Below are positions 16,734-25,322 of a DNA stretch of 50,372 nucleotides, piece after piece (position 1 is the first letter of the stretch; each line of letters starts with the position of its first letter). The DNA is from Lentibacillus kapialis. Its GTDB lineage: Bacteria > Bacillota > Bacilli > Bacillales > Amphibacillaceae. Position numbers and translations under genes: made by a program. A model generated the notes under the pieces. That model saw nothing but the letters and a program-made list of their open reading frames with translations, did no database searches and was not told the DNA's origin. The stretch is from NCBI RefSeq assembly GCF_014646635.1, contig NZ_BMNQ01000019.1, positions 1 to 50,372 of the forward strand, read 5' to 3'.

Positions 16734-16886
16734 GTGGATGTAATAGTCGCGCTTTTACCACTTGTGTTTTGGGCAGTTATTATAGGACTAATTACTTATT
16801 TCATCGTTAAAAAGGTTAAAAAGTCTAATGCCAGGCGAGATGCTAAAATTGAAGAGTTAGAAAAGCAAGTAAACAAGGATGAATGA
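16734..16886 (+). CDS. Small membrane protein, 50 aa
   Basis: A 50-residue reading frame starting at GTG (16,734) with a strong GGAGGTG at 16,721-16,727, 6 nt upstream. The protein has one hydrophobic segment (residues 3-25, VIVALLPLVFWAVIIGLITY), then a basic stretch KKVKKSNARR and a short charged helix EELEKQVNKDE. No family is recognised. Similar small single-span proteins occur widely in Firmicutes. It lies after the toxin/immunity genes but has its own ribosome site and may be independent. The good ribosome site and clear membrane topology argue that it is real. Confidence 0.65.
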   Translation: MDVIVALLPLVFWAVIIGLITYFIVKKVKKSNARRDAKIEELEKQVNKDE

Positions 16887-17095
16887 TTAATTCGCATTCT
16901 CAGCATGATGTCTATCAGGAACTGGTTTCCTGGGTACGGAAAAACCTCACTACCTGCCAAGTATAACAATGGGCCGATGAAGCCCCGATACACCACATTG
17001 TCAACGCGAACGATGGATCTGTGAGAGGCGTAGTCACTAATGGCCACGCCTACTCGTCTTTTCGGGGAATGTTGTATTTGGGAGGCGACACTATA
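16887..17095. other. About 200 bp with no recognisable gene
   Basis: This stretch is more GC-rich than the toxin region before it. Short open frames exist on both strands, none with a ribosome site or a recognisable family. It may be a decayed gene fragment. The AT-rich gap 16,578-16,733 before the small membrane protein gene likewise shows only weak promoter-like sequence. Confidence 0.4.
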
Positions 17096-17106
17096 TGAAA
17101 GATGTT

Positions 17107-17163
17107 GGTTTTCGGCGGCTGCCGAAAACCTTCCTTTCTGTTTTTTGTCTTGTGCCAAAATAT
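17107..17163. repeat. Palindrome pair P4a/P4b
   Basis: GGTTTTCGGC-GGCT-GCCGAAAACC at 17,107-17,130 is followed at 17,140-17,163 by a damaged second-class palindrome (GTTTTTTGTC-TTGT-GCCAAAATAT) and CTCAATAAAATGG. The order, class and spacing match the pair at 11,560-11,625. P4a shares the preceding word GATGTTG with P1. Confidence 0.8.
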
Positions 17164-17194
17164 CTCAATAAAATGGATGGATCGGGCAGGAGTA

Positions 17195-17530
17195 TTCAAC
17201 TTGAGCGAGAGGAGGCTCAACTCGTGCGAGAGGGGCCCGAACTTGAGCGAGAAGCGCCCAAACTTGAGCGAGAGGAGGCTCAACTCGTGCGAGAAGCGCT
17301 CGAACTTGAGCGGGAGCAGCCGCAACTCGTGCGGGAAGCGCTCGAACTTGAGCGAGAGGGGCCTGAACTCGTGCGAGAGGGGCCCGAACTTGAGCGAGAA
17401 GCGCTCGAACTTGAGCGAGAGGTGCCTTAACTCGTGCGACAGCCGCCCCAACTTGAGCGAGAGGGGCCGCAACTCGTGCGAGAACGTCCCGAACTTGAGC
17501 GAGAGGTGCCGCAACTCGTGCGACAGCCGC
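17195..17530 (+). repeat. 21-bp tandem array 4
   Basis: About 16 units with mixed TTGAGCGA and TCGTGCGA cores at a 21-bp step, starting with the core at 17,201 and ending at 17,516. Linkers are rich in GGCCC and GCGCT variants. It lies between the toxin region and the mannitol operon. The 350 bp that follow, to the mtlA start, should hold the mannitol promoter and regulator sites. Confidence 0.93.
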
Positions 17531-17879
17531 CATGACACGGGCGGCCGTACCAAAACAAAACACCCTCCGCATCACGCCATGGTGAAAAAGCTCCCCTCCC
17601 CCAAAACCCCACTATTAAATCATGTCAGCATCTCTTATGACAAATTCGCATTAAGATTAGATTGAATACGTTGCCATTGCGCTGTAGGCTAAAAGTAGGA
17701 TTAATTCTGCCTTAACGAGCGGCGCAGATTTCTACATGTTTTCATGAAACTCGAGAAAGATAAGTGGGGATCAGCGGCTCGTAAAGGTGTGATTTTGTTC
17801 AACTGCCATTCAGGAGAACAGCATCTCACTGAATGAATTTTTACTTATAAAGGATATTATTTGAAAGGAGAAAATTATT
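17531..17879 (+). promoter_or_regulatory. mtl upstream region
   Basis: A 349-bp gene-free stretch before mtlA that must carry the mannitol promoter and any MtlR or CcpA sites. A palindromic GTTTTCATGAAAC lies near 17,737-17,749. AAAGGAG lies at about 17,864-17,870, before the mtlA ATG. I could not fix the promoter or a standard cre by eye. Confidence 0.4.
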
Positions 17880-19367
17880 ATGGCTAAAAAGGGTCTTCGT
17901 ACGAAGGTTCAGCGCTTTGGCGGATTTTTGAGCGGTATGATTATGCCGAATATCGGCGCTTTTATTGCTTGGGGGATCATTACTGCGTTGTTTATCCCGG
18001 ATGGCTGGATACCAAATGAGCAGCTGGCGACATTGGTTGATCCGATGATTAATTATCTCTTGCCGCTTTTGATTGGTTATACAGGTGGAACGTTGGTACA
18101 TGATAAGCGCGGTGGTGTCGTTGGTGCGATTTCCACGATGGGTGTAATTGTCGGTGCTGATATCCCGATGTTCTTAGGCGCCATGGTCATGGGGCCATTG
18201 GGCGGTTATCTTATGAAAAAAGTGGATGACGTGTTCCAGGACAAGGTTCGCTCCGGATTTGAAATGCTTTATAACAATTTTTCAGCGGGCATCCTGGGGG
18301 CCATTATTGCAGGGATTGCGGTTCGGCTGATCGGTCCGGTCGTTGAGGGTCTGAATAATGTGCTGGCGGCTGGTGTTGAAGCGATAATTAATGCCGGATT
18401 GCTGCCGCTTGCCAACATCATCATTGAACCGGCGAAAATTTTATTCTTGAATAACGCGATTAACCACGGGATTCTAAGTCCTATCGGGGTGGAGCAGGCG
18501 TCTGAAGCCGGAAAATCTATTCTCTTCCTGCTTGAAGCGAACCCCGGGCCTGGGCTGGGTCTTCTGCTCGCATTTGCTATTTTAGGCAAAGGTACATCGA
18601 AAAGTTCAGCGCCCGGTGCGGCAATCATTCAATTTTTGGGTGGCATTCATGAAATTTATTTTCCGTATGTCCTGATGAAGCCGTCATTGCTACTGGCTGT
18701 GATCGGCGGGGGCGTAAGCGGTGTGTTCACCTTGTCAATTTTTGATGTCGGTCTGGTGGCACCAGCATCTCCGGGAAGTATTTTTGCTGTACTAGCCATG
18801 ACGCCGCAGGGCAGTTACTTTGGCGTAGTGGCAGGTGTTATTGTTGGAGCGGTTGTTTCGTTCCTAATCGCGGCGTTTATCTTAAAAACGAGCAAGGCAT
18901 CTGATGAGGATTTGACCGAGGCAACTGGTAAAATGGAAGAAATGAAAGGCAAAGAGAGTTCGGTAGCGGGTTCTTTGAAACAGGATGAAGCGGGAGAAAC
19001 GGCCGAAAGCGGTCAATCTAACGAAAGCGGTCAATCATCCGCAGATAGCCAGTCAGCCGAATCGTCGGATGCGAAACCGGCCGGCGGCGATGTCGACAAA
19101 ATTATTTTCGCCTGCGATGCCGGCATGGGATCCAGTGCGATGGGCGCATCGTTGTTGAAAAACAAATTCAAGAAAGCGGACATTGCGAATATCGATGTGA
19201 GCAACACGGCGATCAAAGCGATCCCGGATGATGCGGATATTGTCATTACGCATAAAGATTTAACCAATCAAGCGCGGGAAAAATTGCCGAGCGCCGAGCA
19301 TATATCGGTGGAAAACTTCTTGAACAGCCCAAAATATGATGAACTGACTGAGCGTCTGAAACAATAA
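17880..19367 (+). CDS. mtlA: PTS mannitol transporter subunit IICB
   Basis: A 495-residue mannitol permease that imports and phosphorylates mannitol to mannitol 1-phosphate. The membrane IIC domain (about residues 1-345) has MtlA hallmarks, including FGGFLSGMIMPNIGAFIAWG at the N terminus, PIGVEQASEAGKS, and GGIHEIYFPYVLMKP cut short. A Ser/Gln/Glu-rich linker (about 360-400) leads to the IIB domain, whose phosphorylated cysteine is Cys412 in FACDAGMGSSAMG. There is no IIA domain; that is supplied by mtlF downstream, as in other bacilli. It is the first gene of the mtl cluster, and P5 and array 5 separate it from mtlR. Confidence 0.96.
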   Translation: MAKKGLRTKVQRFGGFLSGMIMPNIGAFIAWGIITALFIPDGWIPNEQLATLVDPMINYLLPLLIGYTGGTLVHDKRGGVVGAISTMGVIVGADIPMFLGAMVMGPLGGYLMKKVDDVFQDKVRSGFEMLYNNFSAGILGAIIAGIAVRLIGPVVEGLNNVLAAGVEAIINAGLLPLANIIIEPAKILFLNNAINHGILSPIGVEQASEAGKSILFLLEANPGPGLGLLLAFAILGKGTSKSSAPGAAIIQFLGGIHEIYFPYVLMKPSLLLAVIGGGVSGVFTLSIFDVGLVAPASPGSIFAVLAMTPQGSYFGVVAGVIVGAVVSFLIAAFILKTSKASDEDLTEATGKMEEMKGKESSVAGSLKQDEAGETAESGQSNESGQSSADSQSAESSDAKPAGGDVDKIIFACDAGMGSSAMGASLLKNKFKKADIANIDVSNTAIKAIPDDADIVITHKDLTNQAREKLPSAEHISVENFLNSPKYDELTERLKQ

Positions 19368-19380
19368 TAGCCATACAGGG

Positions 19381-19404
19381 GATTTTTGGCTTTTGCCAAA
19401 AATC
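19381..19404. repeat. Palindromic element P5 (TTTTTGGC class)
   Basis: GATTTTTGGC-TTTT-GCCAAAAATC, starting 13 bp after the mtlA stop and followed by TTCAATAAAATGG, the same tract seen after P3b and P4b. There is no U-run, so it is not an obvious terminator. It could instead act as a 3' stabiliser for mtlA mRNA. Confidence 0.85.
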
Positions 19405-19439
19405 TTCAATAAAATGGTTTTGACCCGCGAGTGCTTCAT

Positions 19440-19942
19440 ATTGAGTCGTGTGGGAACGCCTTGAACTTGAGCGAGAAGCGCCGCAACTCGTGCGAGAGGG
19501 CCTTGAACTTGAGCGAGAGCAGCCTCAACTCGTGCGGGAACGCCTTGAACTTGAGCGAGAAGCGCCCCAACTCGTGCGAGAAGTGCCTCAACTCGTGCGG
19601 GAGGGCCTCGAACTTGAGCGAGAGCAGCCCCAACTCGTGCGAGAAGTGCCTCAACTTGTGCGAGAGGGCCTTGAACTTGAGCGAGAAGCGGCGCAACTCG
19701 TGCGAGAAGGCCTTGAACTTGAGCGAGAAGCACCCCAACTTGTGCGAGAGGGCCTCGAACTTGAGCGAGAAGCACCGCAACTCGTGCGAGAGGGCCTCGA
19801 ACTCGTGCGAGAAGCGCCGCAACTCGTGCGAGAAGGCCTCGAACTTGAGCGAGAGCAGCCTCAACTCGTGCGAGAACGGCTCGAACTCGTGCGAGAGCAG
19901 CCTCGAACTCGTGCGAGAGCCCTGCGAACTTGTGCGAGGCGG
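19440..19942 (+). repeat. 21-bp tandem array 5 (inside the mtl cluster)
   Basis: About 24 units, TTGAGCGA and TCGTGCGA cores mixed, with linkers dominated by GGGCCTTGAA and GCGCC types. The step is 21 bp from a core at 19,446 to the last at 19,930. It occupies nearly all of the mtlA-mtlR gap and ends about 60 bp before the mtlR start. In related bacilli these genes form one operon, so the array is probably transcribed unless a promoter lies after it. Confidence 0.95.
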
Positions 19943-20001
19943 TCAGTGCGTTGTATGCTAAGTCCAAGATTGATTTTACCTTTGCGAGGGGGATGAACCG
20001 T

Positions 20002-22083
20002 TTGTATCTGTCGGGTCGCGAGCGGAAAACGCTTGAGTATTTATTAAAAGCTCAGGAAGCCGTTACGATAAAGACGATCGCTGCAAAGCTTGATGTGAGT
20101 GAGCGCACGGTTCACAGGGATTTAAGCACTATTGAGCGCATGTTGTCTGATTATCATTTGGCTTTAAATAAGCAATCGGGTGTGGGTCTCCGGATTTCCG
20201 GTGTAGAGGCTGACAAGCAGCAGCTGATGTCGGACATCGCGGGGACATCGTGGTCTGAGTTTACCCCTGAGGAGCGGCAGACGATTGTGCTATCAACGCT
20301 TTTGGAGACGGATGAGCCAGTCAAATTGTTCACCCTTGCAGCAAATTTGCGTGTTACCACTGCAACGGTCAGCCATGATTTGGATCAATTGGAAAAAGAG
20401 CTTAGCGACTATAAGCTCCAGCTGATCAGGCGAAGGGGCTATGGTGTCAGGATTGAAGGCAAGGAAGCTGATAAGCGTGCAGCCATCAGCAGCCTGATTT
20501 CCGAGCATGTCGATACGTCGGAAATGGTGTCATTTTTAAAACAACAAGCTCAGGCGCCCATGAAAAATGCCATATCCGACCGGCTTTTGGGGCTGGTGAA
20601 TCCCGGCAAATTAAACATCATTGAACAACGCGTGGCACAGGCGCGGAATGAGCTGCGCTATGATTTGGCAGACAGTGCGTATATTGGACTGGTTGTTCAC
20701 CTGGCGTTAGCGCTGGAGCGGCTGCAAAAAGGCGATACCATTGAATTTGATCACGCTTATCTGCGCGACATGAGCGAAACGAGTGAGTATGCCATCGCCA
20801 AAAGGCTGATCCATGACCTTGAAGATGATCTCGAGATGACCATTCCGCATGATGAAATTGGCTATATCACCATGCATTTGATGGGGGCCAAACGACGTGT
20901 GGATCAGCATTATGTGATCGAGGATGCGCGTCTTGATGTGGCTTATCAGGCAAAAGAGATCATTGGGTATGTGAGCGATCGTCTGGGCAAAGATTTGAAT
21001 GATAATGTCACGTTATTGCATGATCTTGTGGCGCATTTGGAGCCGTCCATTTACAGGCTGCAAAAAAGGCTAACGATCAGTAATCCGTTGCTGGACGAGA
21101 TCATGCGTGATTATCAGGATTTGTTTACGATCATCCAAGAGGCTGTGAACGACGTGTTTCCGGCGCTCGATTTTCCCGATGATGAAATTGCCTTTCTGGT
21201 GCTGCATTTTGCGGCTATCCTGCTGCATGATGAAACGGACGTTGATATGCGGGCACTTGTTATCTGTTCAAGCGGCATTGGAACTGCGAAAATGCTGGCT
21301 AATAAACTGAAGCAGCAGATCCCCGAGATTAAACAGGTTGCAAATAAGTCCATGTTTGATTTGGATGCGATCGCGGAACAGGACTATGATATCATCGTGT
21401 CGACCATACCGCTGAATGAAGCGGCACATGACTATATTCTGACGTCGCCGATGCTAACCAAACCGGAAGCCGATCAGGTAAAGCGGGCAATCCGAAAGCG
21501 CAAAGCGGCGGTGCTCCAAAAACCGAATACGCAGGCAAAATCGCGGGGCGCAGCGTCGGACAGCAAGCAGAAATTGGAAGTGACGCAAACTTATACAGCG
21601 GCCATCCTTGATGTACTGAACGCACTTGAGGTCAAGCGCATGGCAAAGGAAGCATCCATGGAAAATTTGCTGGTGAGTGCATGCGCACAATTGGCGGAAA
21701 CGGGTGTCATACGCCATCCGGAAGCTGTTAAGCAGGTATTAGTCGACAGGCAGGATAAGAGCGGACTTGGCATTCCCGGGTCGCACCTTGCACTCTTTCA
21801 CACACGTTCAGAAGATGTGACACAGCCAAGTTTTACCGTTTGTGCGCTAGATTCGCCGTTGACCGTCAAAAGCATGGACGCATCCGTTATGGAAATGAAC
21901 ACATTACTGCTGATGCTGGCGCCAATGGATGCGGATCCGGAAGTGCTGGAGACACTCAGTTATCTCAGCAGTCTTATGATAGAAGAGGAAAGTATACAAA
22001 TTCTCGAATCCGGCGAAAGAGACCGGATTGAGGCTTATCTCTCGAGCCGATTTTTTAAATGGCTAACTGAAAATATTATGTAA
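20002..22083 (+). CDS. mtlR: PRD-containing mannitol operon regulator MtlR
   Basis: A 693-residue transcription activator of the mannitol operon. Order of domains: N-terminal HTH (IKTIAAKLDVSERTVHRDL, about residues 22-40), a second HTH (TATVSHDLDQLEKEL region), two PRDs with the conserved histidines, an EIIB-like domain with LVICSSGIGTAKML, and an EIIA-like C-terminal domain with GIPGSHLALFHTR. In the family, phosphorylation of PRD and EII-like residues by the PTS sets activity. The frame extends upstream into array 5 with an ATG at 19,993, but GAGGGGG sits just before that ATG and at good distance from the TTG at 20,002. The resulting 693 residues match the 694 of Bacillus subtilis MtlR, and its N terminus also starts at this point. 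Confidence 0.93.
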   Translation: MYLSGRERKTLEYLLKAQEAVTIKTIAAKLDVSERTVHRDLSTIERMLSDYHLALNKQSGVGLRISGVEADKQQLMSDIAGTSWSEFTPEERQTIVLSTLLETDEPVKLFTLAANLRVTTATVSHDLDQLEKELSDYKLQLIRRRGYGVRIEGKEADKRAAISSLISEHVDTSEMVSFLKQQAQAPMKNAISDRLLGLVNPGKLNIIEQRVAQARNELRYDLADSAYIGLVVHLALALERLQKGDTIEFDHAYLRDMSETSEYAIAKRLIHDLEDDLEMTIPHDEIGYITMHLMGAKRRVDQHYVIEDARLDVAYQAKEIIGYVSDRLGKDLNDNVTLLHDLVAHLEPSIYRLQKRLTISNPLLDEIMRDYQDLFTIIQEAVNDVFPALDFPDDEIAFLVLHFAAILLHDETDVDMRALVICSSGIGTAKMLANKLKQQIPEIKQVANKSMFDLDAIAEQDYDIIVSTIPLNEAAHDYILTSPMLTKPEADQVKRAIRKRKAAVLQKPNTQAKSRGAASDSKQKLEVTQTYTAAILDVLNALEVKRMAKEASMENLLVSACAQLAETGVIRHPEAVKQVLVDRQDKSGLGIPGSHLALFHTRSEDVTQPSFTVCALDSPLTVKSMDASVMEMNTLLLMLAPMDADPEVLETLSYLSSLMIEEESIQILESGERDRIEAYLSSRFFKWLTENIM

Positions 22084-22098
22084 GGAGTGCATGACACA

Positions 22099-22533
22099 AT
22101 GGCAAACGATGTTTTAACCAAAGACAATATCCGCTTGAATCAATCATTGAACAGCAAAGAGGAGGCGGTCCGGTATACCGGCGGGATTCTCGCTGACAAT
22201 GGCTATGTGCAGGATGCCTATATTGACAAAATGCTCGAGCGCGAGAACGTGACTTCCACATTTATGGGAAACTATGTGGCCATCCCGCACGGCACAGAAG
22301 ACGCACGAGATCTCGTTCAGGAAACGGGCCTTTCTGTCGTGACTGTGCCTGATGGCGTTGATTTTGACGGTAACACGGTCAAAGTATTGATCGGCATCGC
22401 CGGTAAAGAGGATGAACATCTGGAAATTTTATCAAAAATCGCGATTGTCTGTGCTGAGGAAGAAAACATTCAAACAATCGTTGAGGCGACATCAGAGGAA
22501 GACATCATCAATCTGTTCGATGAGGTGAACTAA
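22099..22533 (+). CDS. mtlF: PTS mannitol-specific EIIA component
   Basis: A 144-residue soluble EIIA of the mannitol/fructose family that passes phosphate from HPr to the IIB domain of MtlA. The phosphorylated histidine is His64 in VAIPHGTEDAR, and the domain length is typical of stand-alone MtlF. An in-frame GTG lies four codons upstream, but the ATG at 22,099 sits 10 nt after AAGGAG and gives the usual N terminus. It starts 15 bp after mtlR and is followed with no gap by mtlD, so mtlR-mtlF-mtlD are surely co-transcribed. Confidence 0.95.
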   Translation: MANDVLTKDNIRLNQSLNSKEEAVRYTGGILADNGYVQDAYIDKMLERENVTSTFMGNYVAIPHGTEDARDLVQETGLSVVTVPDGVDFDGNTVKVLIGIAGKEDEHLEILSKIAIVCAEEENIQTIVEATSEEDIINLFDEVN

Positions 22534-23676
22534 ATGCAGGCTGTACATTTTGGTGCCGGCAATATCGGCCGGGGCTTCATCGGCGCATTGCTATACCAGG
22601 CGGGCTACCACACCACATTTGTCGATGTGAACGATGCCGTTATCCGCGAATTGAATGACCGCGGGCAGTACGATGTCGTGCTGGCTGCCGAACATAGTGA
22701 GACATTAACCGTCAAAAACGTGTCCGGCATCAACAGCGTCACCAATCCGGATGATGTCGTGGCTGCTATTGCAGGCGCCGATGTCATCACCACAGCGGTG
22801 GGGCCGAATATTTTACCGGCGATTTCAGAACTGATTGCCAAAGGCTTGCGCGAACGGCTGGAAACCAGCGAGCAGCCGCTGAACATCATGGCATGTGAAA
22901 ATATGGTCGGCGGCAGTACCGTATTGCGGGAAAATGTGTTGGGCCATTTATCAGAAAGTGACCAGAAGGCATGTGCTGATCTGTTCGGCTTCCCTGACGC
23001 GGCGGTGGACCGCATCGTCCCCAATCAGACAAATGCCGATATGCTGCAAGTGTCTGTTGAGCCATACTATGAATGGGTCGTCGAACAAACCGCTATCAAA
23101 GGTGTCAAACCATCGATTGATGGCATAACGTATGTGGATGACTTGAAACCGTATATCGAGCGGAAACTGTTCACCGTCAACACCGGCCATGCGGTAACGG
23201 CTTATATCGGCCACTCAATGGGATATGCCACGATCTATGAGGCGATGCAGGATGAAGCGATACAAGCAACCATTGAAGGTGCCTTGCAGGAATCGGGCGA
23301 GGCGCTTATTCGGACATATGGGTTTGACCGGGAAGCGCACCAGGACTATATTGAAAAAATCATCAAACGCTTTATGAACCCGCATATTTCCGATGAAGTC
23401 ACTCGCGTCGGCCGCGGCCCGATCCGCAAACTCGGCCCCGGTGATCGCCTAATCCGCCCGGCAAGCCTCTATATCGACTTGACCGGGGAAGCACCGGTGT
23501 ATTTGGCTAAAACCATTGCGACTGCGTTGTCGTATCGGAATGAAGACGACGAAGAAGCCGTTAAACTACAGGAAATGGTTGCCGAGCAAGGCTATGAAAA
23601 GGCGCTCCAATCCATATCCGGCCTGGAAGCAGGACATCCGTTGATAGATGCGGTCATGAACGAAATAGAACCATGA
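22534..23676 (+). CDS. mtlD: Mannitol-1-phosphate 5-dehydrogenase
   Basis: A 380-residue NAD-dependent dehydrogenase that oxidises mannitol 1-phosphate to fructose 6-phosphate. The Rossmann motif HFGAGNIGRGFIG is at residues 5-17. The polyol dehydrogenase signature region is NTGHAVTAYIGHSMG, and the catalytic lysine region is YIERKLFTVN. The length is normal. It starts directly after the mtlF stop and ends the mannitol operon, with the P6 palindrome 4 bp after its stop codon. Confidence 0.96.
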   Translation: MQAVHFGAGNIGRGFIGALLYQAGYHTTFVDVNDAVIRELNDRGQYDVVLAAEHSETLTVKNVSGINSVTNPDDVVAAIAGADVITTAVGPNILPAISELIAKGLRERLETSEQPLNIMACENMVGGSTVLRENVLGHLSESDQKACADLFGFPDAAVDRIVPNQTNADMLQVSVEPYYEWVVEQTAIKGVKPSIDGITYVDDLKPYIERKLFTVNTGHAVTAYIGHSMGYATIYEAMQDEAIQATIEGALQESGEALIRTYGFDREAHQDYIEKIIKRFMNPHISDEVTRVGRGPIRKLGPGDRLIRPASLYIDLTGEAPVYLAKTIATALSYRNEDDEEAVKLQEMVAEQGYEKALQSISGLEAGHPLIDAVMNEIEP

Positions 23677-23680
23677 TGGG

Positions 23681-23720
23681 GATTTTCGGCTGTTGCCGAA
23701 AATCTTTTCTTTTTTGGGGA
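23681..23720 (+). terminator. Palindromic element P6 acting as terminator
   Basis: GATTTTCGGC-TGTT-GCCGAAAATC (23,681-23,704) belongs to the array-associated palindrome family. Here it starts 4 bp after the mtlD stop and is followed by TTTTCTTTTTTG, so it is a good intrinsic terminator. A half copy, GGTTTTCGGC, lies at about 23,752-23,761, just before array 6. Confidence 0.75.
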
Positions 23721-23771
23721 GGGAGGCGGAGCGTTTGGCGCGATGGAGGCTGGTTTTCGGCGATAGCGGTG

Positions 23772-24342
23772 TGGACTTGAGCGGGGGCGCCTTAACTCGT
23801 GCGAGAGCGCCTCGAACTCGTGCGAGAAGGCCTCGAACTCGTGCGAGAGCGCCTCAAACTTGAGCGAGAGCGGCCTCAACTCGTGCGAGAGCGCCTCAAA
23901 CTTGAGCGAGAGCCGCCTCAACTCGTGCGAGAACGCCTCGAACTTGAGCGAGAGCCGCCTTAACTCGTGCGAGAGCGCCTCGAACTTGAGCGAGAGCCGC
24001 CTCAACTCGTGCGAGAGCGTCTCGAACTTGAGCGAGAGCCGCCTCAACTCGTGCGAGAGCGTCTCGAACTCGTGCGGGAAGTGCCTCAACTCGTGCGAGA
24101 GTGCCTTGAACTCGTGCGAGAACCGCCCGAACTCGTGCGGGAAGTGCCTCAACTCGTGCGAGAGCGCCACGAACTCGTGCGAGAACGCCTTGAACTTGAG
24201 CGGGAACAGCTTCAACTCGTGCGAGAACCGCCTCAACTCGTGCGAGAACGCCTCGAACTCGTGCGAGAACGCCTCGAACTCGTGCGAGAGCGCCTCAAAC
24301 TTGAGCGAGAGCGGCCTCAACTCGTGCGAGAAGATCTTGAAC
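23772..24342 (+). repeat. 21-bp tandem array 6
   Basis: About 27 units, TCGTGCGA cores more common than TTGAGCGA, with GCGCCTCGAA and GCCGCCTCAA linkers. The step is 21 bp from 23,777 to 24,322, and the last unit is decayed. It lies between the mtlD terminator and the promoter of the catabolic island. The array is GC-rich and ends abruptly where the AT-rich island begins. Confidence 0.95.
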
Positions 24343-24449
24343 TTATAACACGCGAAAGCTTCCGGCCCAAAAGCAGCAATATAATTTACTAGAAAATTTA
24401 TTTGCTAATTATTCTCTCGATAAAAAATAGATAATATTTTGTTAAAGTA

Positions 24450-24478
24450 TTGACTTTTCTCTCTTTTCAATATAGAAT
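24450..24478 (+). promoter_or_regulatory. Sigma-A-type promoter of the catabolic island
   Basis: TTGACT (24,450-24,455) and TAGAAT (24,473-24,478) are separated by 17 bp, and each matches consensus at five of six positions. The promoter lies about 55 bp before the IclR-type regulator gene. It is the best promoter candidate for the regulator and possibly the whole 24.5-32.5 kb operon. Confidence 0.65.
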
Positions 24479-24532
24479 TTAAACAATTAAAATAAAACTT
24501 AAGTTTCATAAAGAAAAACTACGGGAGGTGGA

Positions 24533-25312
24533 GTGGCTATAGAATACCAAATCAAAAGCGTAGTAAAGACTTTTCAAATATTGGAAGCGCTATCAAATGA
24601 ATCTATGTATCCGGCGGAATTAGCAAAGGAATTGGACATCAATAAAAGTACAATTCATCGATTCTTAGTTACGCTGAAAGATCTTGGTTATATTGATGTG
24701 TCTCAAGATAATTTGATACGTCTCTCGCAATCATTTATTAAACTAGGAACTCGCGCACAAGAGCAATATCAAATTCATGTTGTAGCCCAACCGTATATGA
24801 AAAGTTTGGCAAAAAAATTTAAAGAAAGTGCATTTCTAGCCACTTTTGACGGGAGTAATGTTCAATATATAGACAGCGTGGAAAGTTCGCATGCGGTAAG
24901 AACAGTTTTTGATCCTGGAAAGAAAGCACCAGCTTATGCAGTAGCCTCGGGAAAATTATTTCTGTCAAATTTAAAGGAAAAAGAATTGGAAGAATATTTA
25001 CAAGGGCAACAATTAATAGCTCATACAGAAAATACAATAAGTGACGCTGAACATTTAAAGCAAGAATTACAAGAGATTAGGAAAAAAGGTGTCTCATTTG
25101 ATAATGAAGAATATGAAGTTGGGCTTAAAGGCTTCGCCTGTCCGATCAAAGATAACACTGGGAAGATGGTAGCCGCTTTATGTATTGCTGGTATATCTTC
25201 TCGAATAACAAGTAAGCAAAAAGTCAGCGACATAATAAAAAGCATGGTTGAGGATTCTTCAAAGATTTCTGTACAAATGGGCTATCAAAAATTACACAAT
25301 AAAGCTAAATAG
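24533..25312 (+). CDS. IclR family transcriptional regulator of the catabolic island
   Basis: A 259-residue IclR-type regulator: N-terminal winged HTH (residues 1-65, with LAKELDINKSTIHRFLVTL as the helix-turn-helix) and a C-terminal effector domain with FDPGKKAPAYAVASGKLFL and GFACPIKDNTGKMVAALCIAG segments. Start is GTG at 24,533 with GGGAGG just upstream. It is the first gene of the island and is followed 10 bp later by the TRAP binding protein gene, so it is likely co-transcribed with, and controls, the genes it precedes. IclR regulators commonly sense the substrate or an acyl-CoA-type intermediate of such pathways. Composition is AT-rich compared with the mtl genes. Confidence 0.9.
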   Translation: MAIEYQIKSVVKTFQILEALSNESMYPAELAKELDINKSTIHRFLVTLKDLGYIDVSQDNLIRLSQSFIKLGTRAQEQYQIHVVAQPYMKSLAKKFKESAFLATFDGSNVQYIDSVESSHAVRTVFDPGKKAPAYAVASGKLFLSNLKEKELEEYLQGQQLIAHTENTISDAEHLKQELQEIRKKGVSFDNEEYEVGLKGFACPIKDNTGKMVAALCIAGISSRITSKQKVSDIIKSMVEDSSKISVQMGYQKLHNKAK

Positions 25313-25322
25313 GAGGAAAAAA

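Noticed and set aside
16796-17158. 120-residue minus-strand frame covering 16,796-17,158
   Set aside because: It runs across the well-supported small + strand gene and palindrome P4, has no ribosome site and matches no family I recognise.
19448-19996. 182-residue Leu/Glu/Arg heptad frame before mtlR
   Set aside because: It lies wholly in array 5, overlaps the mtlR start and has no Shine-Dalgarno site. mtlR length is explained by the TTG at 20,002.
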